Under the pieces are notes generated by a model, which was not told the origin of the DNA, ran no database searches, and worked only from the letters and a program-made list of their open reading frames with translations. From positions 1-19,563 of the forward strand of contig CAJWIW010000010.1 of the NCBI GenBank assembly GCA_913041865.1: a DNA stretch of 19,563 nt. Reading direction: 5' to 3'. The stretch's first letter is position 1. Every line of letters starts with the position of its first letter. Source of the DNA: an uncultured Gammaproteobacteria bacterium (GTDB lineage Bacteria > Pseudomonadota > Gammaproteobacteria > GCA-002705445 > GCA-002716945). Both the position numbers and the translations under genes were made by a program. This document shows positions 5,250-12,404 of this stretch, one piece after another.

Positions 5250-7325
5250 TTACAGTTTTAGATTCTCTTCCTCATCATTATGCCAACGTCTTAACAACTT
5301 ATCTCTAGTAATATCCGATAAATTAGATATATTACTCTGCAGGTTTTTTATTATATCAACGTTTGTTATAAAATCTTGTAAAGTCGCTAATTTAAAATTA
5401 TTTAGATGGCCAGACTGCCTACTACCAAAATAGTCACCAGAACCTCTGATCACCAAATCCTCTTCTGCAATCTTGAAACCATCGTTGTGTGATACTAGCG
5501 AGTCTAACCTCCTGTCGGCATCTTCATTGAGAATAGTCTTGTATGCTAAATAACAAAAACCTTGGTGCGAGGATCTTCCAACCCTCCCTCTTAATTGATG
5601 TAATTGCGATAGACCAAACCTATTAGAGTCCTCTACGACAATACATGTTGCATTTGGTATATCTACACCAACCTCAATCACAGTAGTGCACACCAAAATA
5701 TCTATCTTACCATTCCTAAACTTTTTAATAGTATCAACCTGCGTTTTATCATCTAATTGACCATGGAGAATTGCTATATTGTAGTTATCGAAGATTCTGG
5801 ATATGTCGTCGTAAGTGCTATAGACAGACTCTAACTCAGAGGATTCGCTCATATTAATAGAGGGACAGACCCAAAAAACTTGCTCACCAACATTAAGACG
5901 ATGTTTAATCTTAGAATACATATCACTACGATTGTCTAAGTCCACGCGCTCAGTAATAATATTTTTCCTACCTTTTGGCATATCTTTGATAGTGGTGTAG
6001 TCGAGACCTTGATATAAAACTAATGCTAGTGATCTTGGTATAGGTGTAGCAGACATATAGATTAAATGTGGTGACTTACTAGATGAATCTCTATTATCGA
6101 TAAAGGATGATCGTTGATTAATACCAAATTTATGTTGTTCATCAATTATGCAAAGGCCTAAGTGTTTAAAAGAAACCGATGGATTGAGAAGTGAATGTGT
6201 ACCGATAATAATATCTATAGACCCATTTTTTAAACTTTTAAGCGTTTCATTCTTGAATTGTGTTGGCATGCTGTTTTTTAAATATGATACTTCTATATCT
6301 GTTTGCTTAAATAGATTTTTAAAATAATTATAGTGTTGATCTACAAGTAGTTCAGTAGGAGCTAGAAAGCTAGTCTGAAAACCTGACATGTATGTTGCAT
6401 ATGCACTGACAGCACTTACGATAGTCTTACCACACCCTACGTCTCCTTGAATTAATCTCGTTGAAGCCTGGCCCTCAATAAAATTGTTACAAATAAGATC
6501 AATGGCTTTATATTGAGATTTAGTTAGTTTGAAAGAAAGAGAATTTATGAAACTTGTTATTTTATTTATATCAAACTCAAATTTATAAGACTGTTTTCTT
6601 TTGATTTTATTTTTAATTTCATCCATTCTTATATTTTTTGAAATGATTTCCTCTAGAATAAATCTCCTCCTCGATTTTTCAAATTCGCTCACAGCGGTAC
6701 TATAAGTGCTTGCAGAGGGAAAATGACAGTTTTCAAGTGCGTCCAGATGATTAGGTATGCCTAATGTCTCGAGTATACTTTGATCAAATATATCCTCAGA
6801 ATTTTTAACGTGGAGATAATCTAGGACAAACCTAATTAGTTTTCTTATTTTATTCTGAGATATTTGACGGCGTGTATTATAGTATGGAACAATCTTCTCT
6901 AGGTTTATCTCATCTTCTATGAGTTCGATCTCAGGGTGTATCATAACTTTTTTGGTTGATTTTGAGCTCATTATTCCAAAGATTCTTATTCTGTCTCCTA
7001 CTTTTAAATGTCTATAAATTATTGTTTTATGGATAAATCTTATTTGCAAAGTTTCACTTTGGACTACGACTGATATTATTAGATTTTTTTTAAAGCCTCT
7101 AGTAAAAAAGATTTTTTCGATAATACCAATGAAAAGACATTTATCGTCGTGGTTACTATTATGTATATCTGAAATATGAGTTTTATCAATTAACTGATGA
7201 GGAAGGTATAGTATCAGATCAGTGATTCTCTTAATGCCAATATTGTTAAGTTTTAGTTTAGTAGCTTCGCCAACACCGGGCAATGTCTCTAGTGAATTAT
7301 CCTCTAACTGTGTTTGTTTTGGCAT
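5250..7325 (-). CDS. recG: ATP-dependent DNA helicase RecG
   Basis: RecG remodels stalled replication forks and branched DNA, and limits R-loops. Its 691 residues equal the usual length (E. coli 693). The N-terminal wedge/OB region begins with the LPGVGEATKLKL helix-hairpin segment (15-26) and runs to about residue 250. The helicase core follows, with Walker A GDVGCGKT at 294-301, the DEQH box at 395-398, MSATPIPRSLAL in motif III and QLRGRVGRS in motif VI. The C-terminal region carries the GSGDYFGSRQSG segment typical of RecG. It starts three bases after ridA stops and ends one base before ubiC begins, so it is an internal cistron with no promoter of its own in view. Confidence 0.97.
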   Translation of the reverse strand: MPKQTQLEDNSLETLPGVGEATKLKLNNIGIKRITDLILYLPHQLIDKTHISDIHNSNHDDKCLFIGIIEKIFFTRGFKKNLIISVVVQSETLQIRFIHKTIIYRHLKVGDRIRIFGIMSSKSTKKVMIHPEIELIEDEINLEKIVPYYNTRRQISQNKIRKLIRFVLDYLHVKNSEDIFDQSILETLGIPNHLDALENCHFPSASTYSTAVSEFEKSRRRFILEEIISKNIRMDEIKNKIKRKQSYKFEFDINKITSFINSLSFKLTKSQYKAIDLICNNFIEGQASTRLIQGDVGCGKTIVSAVSAYATYMSGFQTSFLAPTELLVDQHYNYFKNLFKQTDIEVSYLKNSMPTQFKNETLKSLKNGSIDIIIGTHSLLNPSVSFKHLGLCIIDEQHKFGINQRSSFIDNRDSSSKSPHLIYMSATPIPRSLALVLYQGLDYTTIKDMPKGRKNIITERVDLDNRSDMYSKIKHRLNVGEQVFWVCPSINMSESSELESVYSTYDDISRIFDNYNIAILHGQLDDKTQVDTIKKFRNGKIDILVCTTVIEVGVDIPNATCIVVEDSNRFGLSQLHQLRGRVGRSSHQGFCYLAYKTILNEDADRRLDSLVSHNDGFKIAEEDLVIRGSGDYFGSRQSGHLNNFKLATLQDFITNVDIIKNLQSNISNLSDITRDKLLRRWHNDEEENLKL

Positions 7326-7328
7326 CTA

Positions 7329-7718
7329 TCATGAACCATCTACCAAAATCGCATCCATTTCTACTTCTACATCTAATGGTAATTTGCTCACCTCGACTGC
7401 AGCCCTAGCTGGATACGGCTTTACGAAAACACTCTCCATTGCTTTATTAACGGAAGAAAAATTTTCTAGGCTTTTTAAATATACAGTTATCTTTACAAAA
7501 TTAGTTGAATCACAGCCAGCCTCATTCGCAATAGACATAAGATTTATCAGTACTTGATTCACCTGTAACTCAAAGTCTTGAGATATTAATTTCATAGTTT
7601 CTGGTACAAGCGGAATTTGTCCAGAAATGAAAATCAAATTACTACATTTTATTGCTTGAGAATAAGCGCCAATAGCTTGGGGTGCTCTTTCAGTAATAAT
7701 CTGTTTTTTTTCTATCAT
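7329..7718 (-). CDS. ridA: RidA family enamine/imine deaminase
   Basis: RidA hydrolyses reactive 2-aminoacrylate and related enamines/imines released by PLP enzymes such as threonine dehydratase, protecting other PLP enzymes from damage. The 129-residue length is standard. Active-site residues fall at the family positions: Tyr19 in GAYSQA, Arg105 in YPARAAVEV and Glu120 in VEVEMDAI; the N-terminal SGQIPL segment is also present. Overlap with the DUF971 gene is ATGA (7715-7718) and recG follows after three bases. The ridA-recG neighbourhood is familiar from pseudomonads, where spoT is also close; spoT is absent here. Confidence 0.95.
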   Translation of the reverse strand: MIEKKQIITERAPQAIGAYSQAIKCSNLIFISGQIPLVPETMKLISQDFELQVNQVLINLMSIANEAGCDSTNFVKITVYLKSLENFSSVNKAMESVFVKPYPARAAVEVSKLPLDVEVEMDAILVDGS

Positions 7719-8071
7719 GGCTTCTTTCTTGTATATCCAGAATCTTTAAGTTTTTCTAAGTAATCGTGCCAGTACATTTGATAGTTTTCGCATAATTCAT
7801 GAAGATATTCCCACGTGTAAAGGCCGGTATTATGCCCATCATCAAAAATCAATTTGACAGCATAGTTGCCGACAGGCTCAATCTTATCTAACATTACATG
7901 CTCTTTGCCTTTTTGAAGCACTTCTTGTCCAGGCCCATGTCCCTTAACTTCAGCAGATGGAGAGAAACATCTTAAGTATTCTATTGTCAGATTTTCCTTT
8001 AGCCCATCCTCAAATGATAGTGACAAAATGTTATTTTTTTTTATGTACCTTATTTCTAATGGCTTAATCAT
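7715..8071 (-). CDS. DUF971 domain protein
   Basis: The 118 residues form a stand-alone DUF971 domain, the domain found at the N-terminus of gamma-butyrobetaine hydroxylases and as a single protein in many proteobacteria. Diagnostic segments are FSPSAEVKGHGPG near 36-48, IEPVGNYAVKLIFDDGH near 64-80 and TGLYTWEYLHELC near 82-94. In hydroxylases this domain carries a zinc site; links to iron-sulfur proteins have also been proposed, so the function of the stand-alone form is uncertain. It is the first gene of a coupled unit with ridA, recG and ubiC. A perfect TATAAT ends six bases before its ATG, which predicts a leaderless message. Confidence 0.9.
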   Translation of the reverse strand: MIKPLEIRYIKKNNILSLSFEDGLKENLTIEYLRCFSPSAEVKGHGPGQEVLQKGKEHVMLDKIEPVGNYAVKLIFDDGHNTGLYTWEYLHELCENYQMYWHDYLEKLKDSGYTRKKP

Positions 8072-8077
8072 ACTTAA

Positions 8078-8083
8078 ATTATA
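8078..8083 (-). promoter_or_regulatory. Candidate -10 box placing the start site at the DUF971 AUG
   Basis: The minus strand reads TATAAT, then six bases (TTAAGT), then the ATG at 8071. With the usual -10 to start-site spacing, the A of the AUG would be the first transcribed base. No convincing -35 and no Shine-Dalgarno are visible in the 53-base gap to xerC. Confidence 0.45.
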
Positions 8084-8124
8084 TCTTATATGATATTAAT
8101 TTAATAGATTAAGAAGTTTGTCTC

Positions 8125-9018
8125 TTAATATGATGATTTAGCTCTCGGATGAGTTTTATTATAAACTTTTTTAATGTAATCAAAATTAACACTTGTGTAT
8201 ATTTGAGTGGTACTGATGTCTTGGTGACCAAGGAACTCTTGAACTGCCCTTATATCACCTGATGACTCTAAAAGATGTGTTGCGCAAGAATGCCTAAGTA
8301 CGTGTGGATTGATTACATAATTTAGTGATTTTTTTTTGCACCAGAAAATGAGTCTTTGTTGAATTGATCTGTTAGATATGCGTTTTCCATATTTATTTAA
8401 AAAAAGAGCGGGCTCGTTTTTGGAAACTATTTGATCCCTGATTTTAATCCATTTCATGACCGCTGATAAAGCACATTCTCCAACGGGAAGATACCTAGCT
8501 TTCTGTCCTTTACCCTCTACTATCAATAATTTACTCTTTAGATCTATCGAAGATAAGTTTAGTGATGTAGTTTCACTTAATCTTAATGCTGAGCTGTACA
8601 TTAATTCGATAATTGCCTTATCTCTAACGGCCTGAAGTGTGTCCTCTTTGATGTCACAAAGTGTATTTATGTCCGAAATTGACATGACCGTAGGAATCTT
8701 AGACTGACGTTTAGGTGATAGAAGCTTCTTACATGGATTTTTATCAATTAGTTTTTTCTTACATAAGAAGTTAAATAATGAGGAGATAGTGGATTTTTTT
8801 CTTGCAATAGTTGATGGATTTAAGCCTAACTTATTAAGTGACGATATATAGTCTTGTAAACTAGCTGTTGTAATTGCAGATATTTCATCGGTCTTGAAAT
8901 TATTTTGAAACTGTGCCAAATCGATTGAATAGTTCTTTATAGTAAGTTTACTATATTGTTTTTCAAACTTAATATAGTCATGAAATTTTTTTATGAGTAC
9001 CTTAATATCACTAGACAT
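8125..9018 (-). CDS. xerC: Tyrosine recombinase XerC
   Basis: XerC, with XerD and FtsK, resolves chromosome dimers at dif. The protein (297 residues from this start) has an N-terminal SAM-like core-binding domain (about 1-95) and a catalytic domain with all six residues: Arg146 (SALRLSE), Lys170, His239, Arg242 (HVLRHS), His265 (LGHQD) and the nucleophile Tyr274 (QIYT). These lie within two positions of E. coli XerC, and the C-terminal YNKTHPRAK is typical. The ATG at 9018 makes the N-terminus match the family; an upstream ATG at 9039 adds seven residues. It overlaps dapF by 8 bases. Genomic context with lysA-dapF favours XerC over XerD. Confidence 0.95.
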   Translation of the reverse strand: MSSDIKVLIKKFHDYIKFEKQYSKLTIKNYSIDLAQFQNNFKTDEISAITTASLQDYISSLNKLGLNPSTIARKKSTISSLFNFLCKKKLIDKNPCKKLLSPKRQSKIPTVMSISDINTLCDIKEDTLQAVRDKAIIELMYSSALRLSETTSLNLSSIDLKSKLLIVEGKGQKARYLPVGECALSAVMKWIKIRDQIVSKNEPALFLNKYGKRISNRSIQQRLIFWCKKKSLNYVINPHVLRHSCATHLLESSGDIRAVQEFLGHQDISTTQIYTSVNFDYIKKVYNKTHPRAKSSY

Positions 9019-9850
9019 TGATCGTGGCCTCATACTCAATAGTGCTAGGACCTGAAAGTAGAAGACCTTTGCCCTTTTTTTTAACGATTAGCTCTCCACC
9101 ACGCTGTTTAATAGAGATTGGTTTATCAGCTACCAGTTCTCCATGAACTTCATAAAATAATGAAGCAACAGCAGTCGCACCGCTCCCACATGATTGTGTC
9201 CAACCGGCACCAGCCTCGTACACTGTTACAGAAAGTTTTTCACTCTCTAGATTAAAAATATCACTAGGTTTATCAAGAAATTCAATATTAAGAAGATTTT
9301 TGTGATAATTATCAAAATAGTCTGTAATAATATTTTTTTCGTTTGTAGTACATTCGTCAACAATAACGCAGTGTTTGTTTCCAAGATCGATCAAATAAAA
9401 ATTTATTGGATGATTGATAAGATTGATATGGACATTTTGTTTTTCAAAAGAATCTGAGTAACAAACATTGTTATCTATAAATTTAAAAGCGCGTGGTGAA
9501 CCCATAGATGCTGTTATTACTTTTTTGTCATCTATTGTCACCGAATATTTTATGTTTGCTATGTCTACCGAAATTTTAGGATAATTATACTCTGAATTAA
9601 GATATAGCATTATTGCACGCAAACCGTTCCCACATTGGTATGCTCTCGAGCTATCATTATTAAAAATTTGGCAAAGAATAGTTCTAGAGTTTTCTTCGTA
9701 ATCAATCAGAAGTAATTGATCAAAATCTGTACTTATGTTCTTGATAATTTTAGAAACAACAGTCTCTGATAATTCACATTTCTCTTTAGCAAGGTCAATA
9801 AGGATGAACTCATTACCCTGACTATTCATTTTAGTAAATGTTATTGCCAT
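9011..9850 (-). CDS. dapF: Diaminopimelate epimerase DapF, with altered active-site motif
   Basis: DapF interconverts LL- and meso-diaminopimelate, supplying peptidoglycan cross-links and lysine. The catalytic cysteines are Cys73 (YQCGNG) and Cys221 (SCGSGAT); GNKHC at 157-161 and Asn64 also match the family. The start at 9850 gives 279 residues and the expected FTKMNSQGNEF beginning; the longer frame back to 9925 runs inside lysA. The usual ERGxGET before the second cysteine reads EAGAGWT here, so the substrate-binding Arg is Ala213 and the Glu is Trp217, and GNGxRC reads GNGLRA. The fold and cysteines argue for an active but divergent enzyme. It begins four bases after lysA ends and overlaps xerC by 8. 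Confidence 0.93.
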   Translation of the reverse strand: MAITFTKMNSQGNEFILIDLAKEKCELSETVVSKIIKNISTDFDQLLLIDYEENSRTILCQIFNNDSSRAYQCGNGLRAIMLYLNSEYNYPKISVDIANIKYSVTIDDKKVITASMGSPRAFKFIDNNVCYSDSFEKQNVHINLINHPINFYLIDLGNKHCVIVDECTTNEKNIITDYFDNYHKNLLNIEFLDKPSDIFNLESEKLSVTVYEAGAGWTQSCGSGATAVASLFYEVHGELVADKPISIKQRGGELIVKKKGKGLLLSGPSTIEYEATINV

Positions 9851-9854
9851 ATTT

Positions 9855-11102
9855 CTACTCAAGATATCTTTCTTCGTCACCAAGAATATCTGAAAATGTC
9901 TCTTTGCCGCGAATGCAAGTAACATTACTATTAGAAATCAAATATTCAGCTATCCTGGGTCTAGAATTGTAATTAGATGATAAAACAAAACCATAAGCAC
10001 CTGTATCCTGAATTACAACAAGATCTCCAATATCTGCTGTGATATAACGATCTTTTCCGAAAAAATCAGCAGTCTCACAGACTGGTCCTACTACATCAAA
10101 TAGTGCCACAGGAGCAGTGTTTTCTTTTACTGAAGATATTTTGTGATAAGCGCCATATAATGGTGGTCTAATAAGATCATTCATACCAGCGTCTACAATA
10201 ATAAAATTTTTACCATTAGGATTATTTTTTTTCTCAATGACTTTTGTAACTAAAATGCCAGCATCACCAACGATAGACCTTCCAGGCTCAAATATAAGTT
10301 TGAGATTCGTGCCTTTGAATACTTCAATCAAAGAACGGACATAATCTCCTCTTTTAGCGGGGGATTCGTTGTTATAGCTAATCCCCAGTCCACCTCCTAA
10401 GTCGACATGAGTTAGGTTAATTTTGATTTTTTTAAGCTCATTGACAAGGGACAAGACTTTTTTAGCCGAGTCAGTAAAAGGCTTTATATCAGTTATTTGA
10501 GAACCTATGTGATAATCGATGCCACAAATATTAAGTGACTTATAATCACTTATCGTTTTAAATGTACTAAGAACATCATCTTGACTAATACCAAATTTAT
10601 TTTCAGATAATCCAGTTGTGATATAAGGATGAGTTTTTGCATCAATTTCAGGATTAACCCTCAGGGAGATATTTGCCTGAACATTCAGAGAGGATGCTAT
10701 AGAATCTATTCTATGAAGCTCACTTTGTGATTCTACGTTGAAACAGTAAATTTTGCTTTTTATTGCTAATTCTATTTCCTCGTTAGTCTTACCTACTCCA
10801 GAGAAAACAACTTTGGATGTATCGCCTCCTGCTCTCACTACTCTTTGAAGCTCTCCGCCAGAAACAATATCAAATCCCAAATTTTTTTTTGCAAACAAAG
10901 ATAAGATAGATAGATTAGAATTAGCTTTAACTGAATAACATATTAAAGTGTCTGTGTTCTTTAACTCACTTATGTATTCATCAATGTTCCTAGCAATTAT
11001 ATTTTCAGAGTAAAGATAATATGGGGTTTGTATTGTCTGACCTAATTCTTTAATATCAATATTATCGAAATTGAGAGTCTCGTTTACATATTTAAGCGTC
11101 AT
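9855..11102 (-). CDS. lysA: Diaminopimelate decarboxylase LysA
   Basis: LysA is the PLP enzyme that decarboxylates meso-diaminopimelate to lysine, the last step of the pathway. It is a fold-type III alanine racemase-like barrel plus a beta domain, 415 residues, normal length. The PLP lysine is Lys59 (CYSVKANSN). HIGSQ (198-202) and GGGLG (236-240) bind the cofactor phosphate, EPGRS (272-276) follows, and CETAD (342-346) and Tyr370 in DTGAYG contribute the substrate site across the dimer. Its first 11 bases overlap the end of lptM and it is followed four bases later by dapF, so consecutive steps are co-expressed although the gene order is the reverse of the reaction order. Confidence 0.96.
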   Translation of the reverse strand: MTLKYVNETLNFDNIDIKELGQTIQTPYYLYSENIIARNIDEYISELKNTDTLICYSVKANSNLSILSLFAKKNLGFDIVSGGELQRVVRAGGDTSKVVFSGVGKTNEEIELAIKSKIYCFNVESQSELHRIDSIASSLNVQANISLRVNPEIDAKTHPYITTGLSENKFGISQDDVLSTFKTISDYKSLNICGIDYHIGSQITDIKPFTDSAKKVLSLVNELKKIKINLTHVDLGGGLGISYNNESPAKRGDYVRSLIEVFKGTNLKLIFEPGRSIVGDAGILVTKVIEKKNNPNGKNFIIVDAGMNDLIRPPLYGAYHKISSVKENTAPVALFDVVGPVCETADFFGKDRYITADIGDLVVIQDTGAYGFVLSSNYNSRPRIAEYLISNSNVTCIRGKETFSDILGDEERYLE

Positions 11103-11265
11103 TTCTATTATTATTAAATAAAGCGTTTACCGTAATTTTTTTAGATAGCGTGTCAGGCACTGTCAATGGGCCCTTATTACCGCATGCAGATAATGCGACA
11201 GAAAATAATATAACGGAGCAAATAAGAGCAAGTTTTCTAAAAAAATGAGTCACCTTTGAATACAT
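11092..11265 (-). CDS. lptM: Small outer-membrane lipoprotein LptM (YifL/LppL-like)
   Basis: A 57-codon frame encodes a short basic start (MYSKVTHFFRKL), a hydrophobic stretch and a lipobox L25-S26-A27-C28, followed by CGNKGPLTVPD. The C-G-x-K-G-P-L signature directly after the lipidated Cys is the hallmark of LptM (YifL in E. coli, LppL in Pseudomonas), which assists assembly and disulfide maturation of the LPS translocon LptD. The position immediately before lysA-dapF is the conserved place for this gene. Its end overlaps lysA by 11 bases. A perfect TATAAT lies seven bases before its ATG, so the transcript may be leaderless. The ATG is back to back with an in-frame ATG (11266) of the divergent esterase. 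Confidence 0.9.
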   Translation of the reverse strand: MYSKVTHFFRKLALICSVILFSVALSACGNKGPLTVPDTLSKKITVNALFNNNRNDA

Positions 11266-11272
11266 ATGTTAC

Positions 11273-11278
11273 ATTATA
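11273..11278 (-). promoter_or_regulatory. Candidate -10 box immediately before lptM
   Basis: The minus strand reads TATAAT, then GTAACAT, then the ATG of lptM at 11265. The predicted first base is at or within about one base of the AUG. This would be the promoter of the lptM-lysA-dapF-xerC unit. I see no good -35 at 16-18 bases (TTGCTA lies at 21). Confidence 0.45.
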
Positions 11279-11304
11279 AGCTTAAAAATTATCGTCTGCT
11301 AGCA

Positions 11305-11940
11305 ATGAAACAATTAAATGATCAAAATGTTATAACAATTGGTGATAAAGACACAGCATCTGCAGTTCTTTTTTGGTTCCATGGTTATGGTGCTAATAAT
11401 TGGTCATTTGAACCAGCAATGAAAATGTTAAATCTGCTATTAGATGATCGCCTATTTATTGTTATACCTAATGCGCCAGAGAGAGATGGCAAAAGGTCTT
11501 GGTATCCTTTGCCAAAAGTAAAAACTGATGGTTTAGTTATAGAGGACTACGAAGGACTAAGAGAAGCTCATAAACTAGTAGACGCACTAATTGATGTATG
11601 TGGCTATGATGGTGCAATAATTGTGGGCGGATTTTCTCAAGGAGCTGCACTCTCACTAAGCTATCAACTAGAAAATAGTGCAAAAATCAAAGCTTGTATA
11701 GCTCTATCTGGGTATATGCCAAACGCAGAGAACTACCGCATGAAAAGAGCTGAGGATGCAAAAATATTTATAGCACATGGCACAAACGACAATGTAATTT
11801 CTTTTGATAGTTACGAAAAAACAATACAATTTCTCGAGACCAAATGCACAAATATACACAAGCATGAAGGTGACTTTGGGCACACAATCACTAAAGAAGT
11901 CACTGCTGAAATGACTGATTGGATTAGTAAATTAATATAG
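11305..11940 (+). CDS. Alpha/beta hydrolase, phospholipase/carboxylesterase family
   Basis: This is a cytoplasmic serine esterase of the EstB/YpfH (acyl-protein thioesterase-like) family. Key parts are the oxyanion segment WFHGYGANN, the nucleophile elbow GGFSQGAA with the catalytic Ser, the Asp in HGTNDNVI and the His in FGHTI, in the order of the family. No signal peptide is seen. The physiological substrate cannot be read from sequence; relatives hydrolyse short acyl esters or lysophospholipids. I prefer the ATG at 11305 (211 residues, MKQLNDQNV), which leaves room for a promoter; the ATG at 11266 would abut lptM and add 13 residues. It stands alone and ends at a hairpin terminator. Confidence 0.88.
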   Translation: MKQLNDQNVITIGDKDTASAVLFWFHGYGANNWSFEPAMKMLNLLLDDRLFIVIPNAPERDGKRSWYPLPKVKTDGLVIEDYEGLREAHKLVDALIDVCGYDGAIIVGGFSQGAALSLSYQLENSAKIKACIALSGYMPNAENYRMKRAEDAKIFIAHGTNDNVISFDSYEKTIQFLETKCTNIHKHEGDFGHTITKEVTAEMTDWISKLI

Positions 11941-11960
11941 AGTCTAGATTAACTAGACTC
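11940..11960. terminator. Bidirectional terminator hairpin between convergent genes
   Basis: GAGTCTAG, loop ATTAA, CTAGACTC: a perfect 8-base stem with a 5-base loop, starting on the last base of the esterase stop codon and ending ten bases before the stop of the convergent 120-residue gene. The flanks are AT-rich rather than a clean T tract, so it is a modest terminator in either direction. Confidence 0.6.
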
Positions 11961-11970
11961 ATTATATTAT

Positions 11971-12333
11971 TTATTTAGGTTCTTTGTATCTATTGGCTGC
12001 AGCTATCGCAGTTTCACTACCGTATTTTTCATTGATTTTTTCTACGGATTCGAAGTGGTCAGCTCTACGGTGTGTCAAACACATTCCTTTTTTATCTACA
12101 CCCCATAGTGCATAAGCAATAAATGTTTTGAGATGATCAGGTGTCTGATCCATGTGCGGAATACCGAATCTGATCAAAAGATTATTTCGATCTGCGCCGC
12201 CTTCTTTTTGTTCCTTCATTATACGTTGAACTTCTTTTTGAAGATCTCTAACATCATCTCCATTCCAAGTTCCTACTACTGTCCCATCTGGTAATATTAT
12301 ATCATCACCTTGTGGCACTGGATGATCTGCCAT
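11971..12333 (-). CDS. Conserved-looking hypothetical protein, 120 residues
   Basis: I do not recognise this family. The product is soluble, with no signal peptide or membrane helix. It opens with a Pro/Asp-rich segment containing LPDGTVVGTWNGDD (14-27), followed by a helical, charged stretch (28-45). A compact region (51-93) then contains FGIPH, FIAYALWGVD and GMCLTHRRADH, with a single Cys85 and nearby His88 and His93, and the C-terminus is helical (SVEKINEKYGSETAIAAANRY). Expression signals are the best in the window: a consensus AAGGAG seven bases before the ATG and a TATAAT 36 bases before it, with a hairpin after the stop, so it is probably a separately transcribed, well-translated gene. 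The Cys/His cluster could bind metal, but that is a guess. Confidence 0.8.
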   Translation of the reverse strand: MADHPVPQGDDIILPDGTVVGTWNGDDVRDLQKEVQRIMKEQKEGGADRNNLLIRFGIPHMDQTPDHLKTFIAYALWGVDKKGMCLTHRRADHFESVEKINEKYGSETAIAAANRYKEPK

Positions 12334-12340
12334 AACAATT

Positions 12341-12346
12341 CTCCTT
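12341..12346 (-). promoter_or_regulatory. Strong Shine-Dalgarno for the 120-residue gene
   Basis: The minus strand reads AAGGAG, seven bases before the ATG at 12333, a near-ideal ribosome-binding site. It fixes the start codon. Most other starts in the window have no recognisable Shine-Dalgarno. Confidence 0.75.
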
Positions 12347-12369
12347 ATTTTTTAATAATTAACAATAAT

Positions 12370-12375
12370 ATTATA
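12370..12375 (-). promoter_or_regulatory. Candidate -10 box for the 120-residue gene
   Basis: The minus strand reads TATAAT within CTTTATAATATT. A start near 12363 would leave a leader of about 30 bases with the Shine-Dalgarno in it. A T-rich tract lies upstream in place of a clear -35. Confidence 0.5.
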
Positions 12376-12404
12376 AAGAAAAAAAATTATCTATCTATCT
12401 ATAT

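Noticed and set aside
7222..7557. 111-codon plus-strand open frame spanning the recG/ridA junction
   Set aside because: It is antisense to two unmistakable genes (RecG N-terminus and RidA active site) and its translation is low-complexity Ser/Thr/Ala with no recognisable domain.
12388..12402. Short tandem ATCT repeat upstream of the 120-residue gene
   Set aside because: Only about three and a half units, common in AT-rich spacer; too short to argue for phase variation, although it lies just upstream of the candidate promoter.
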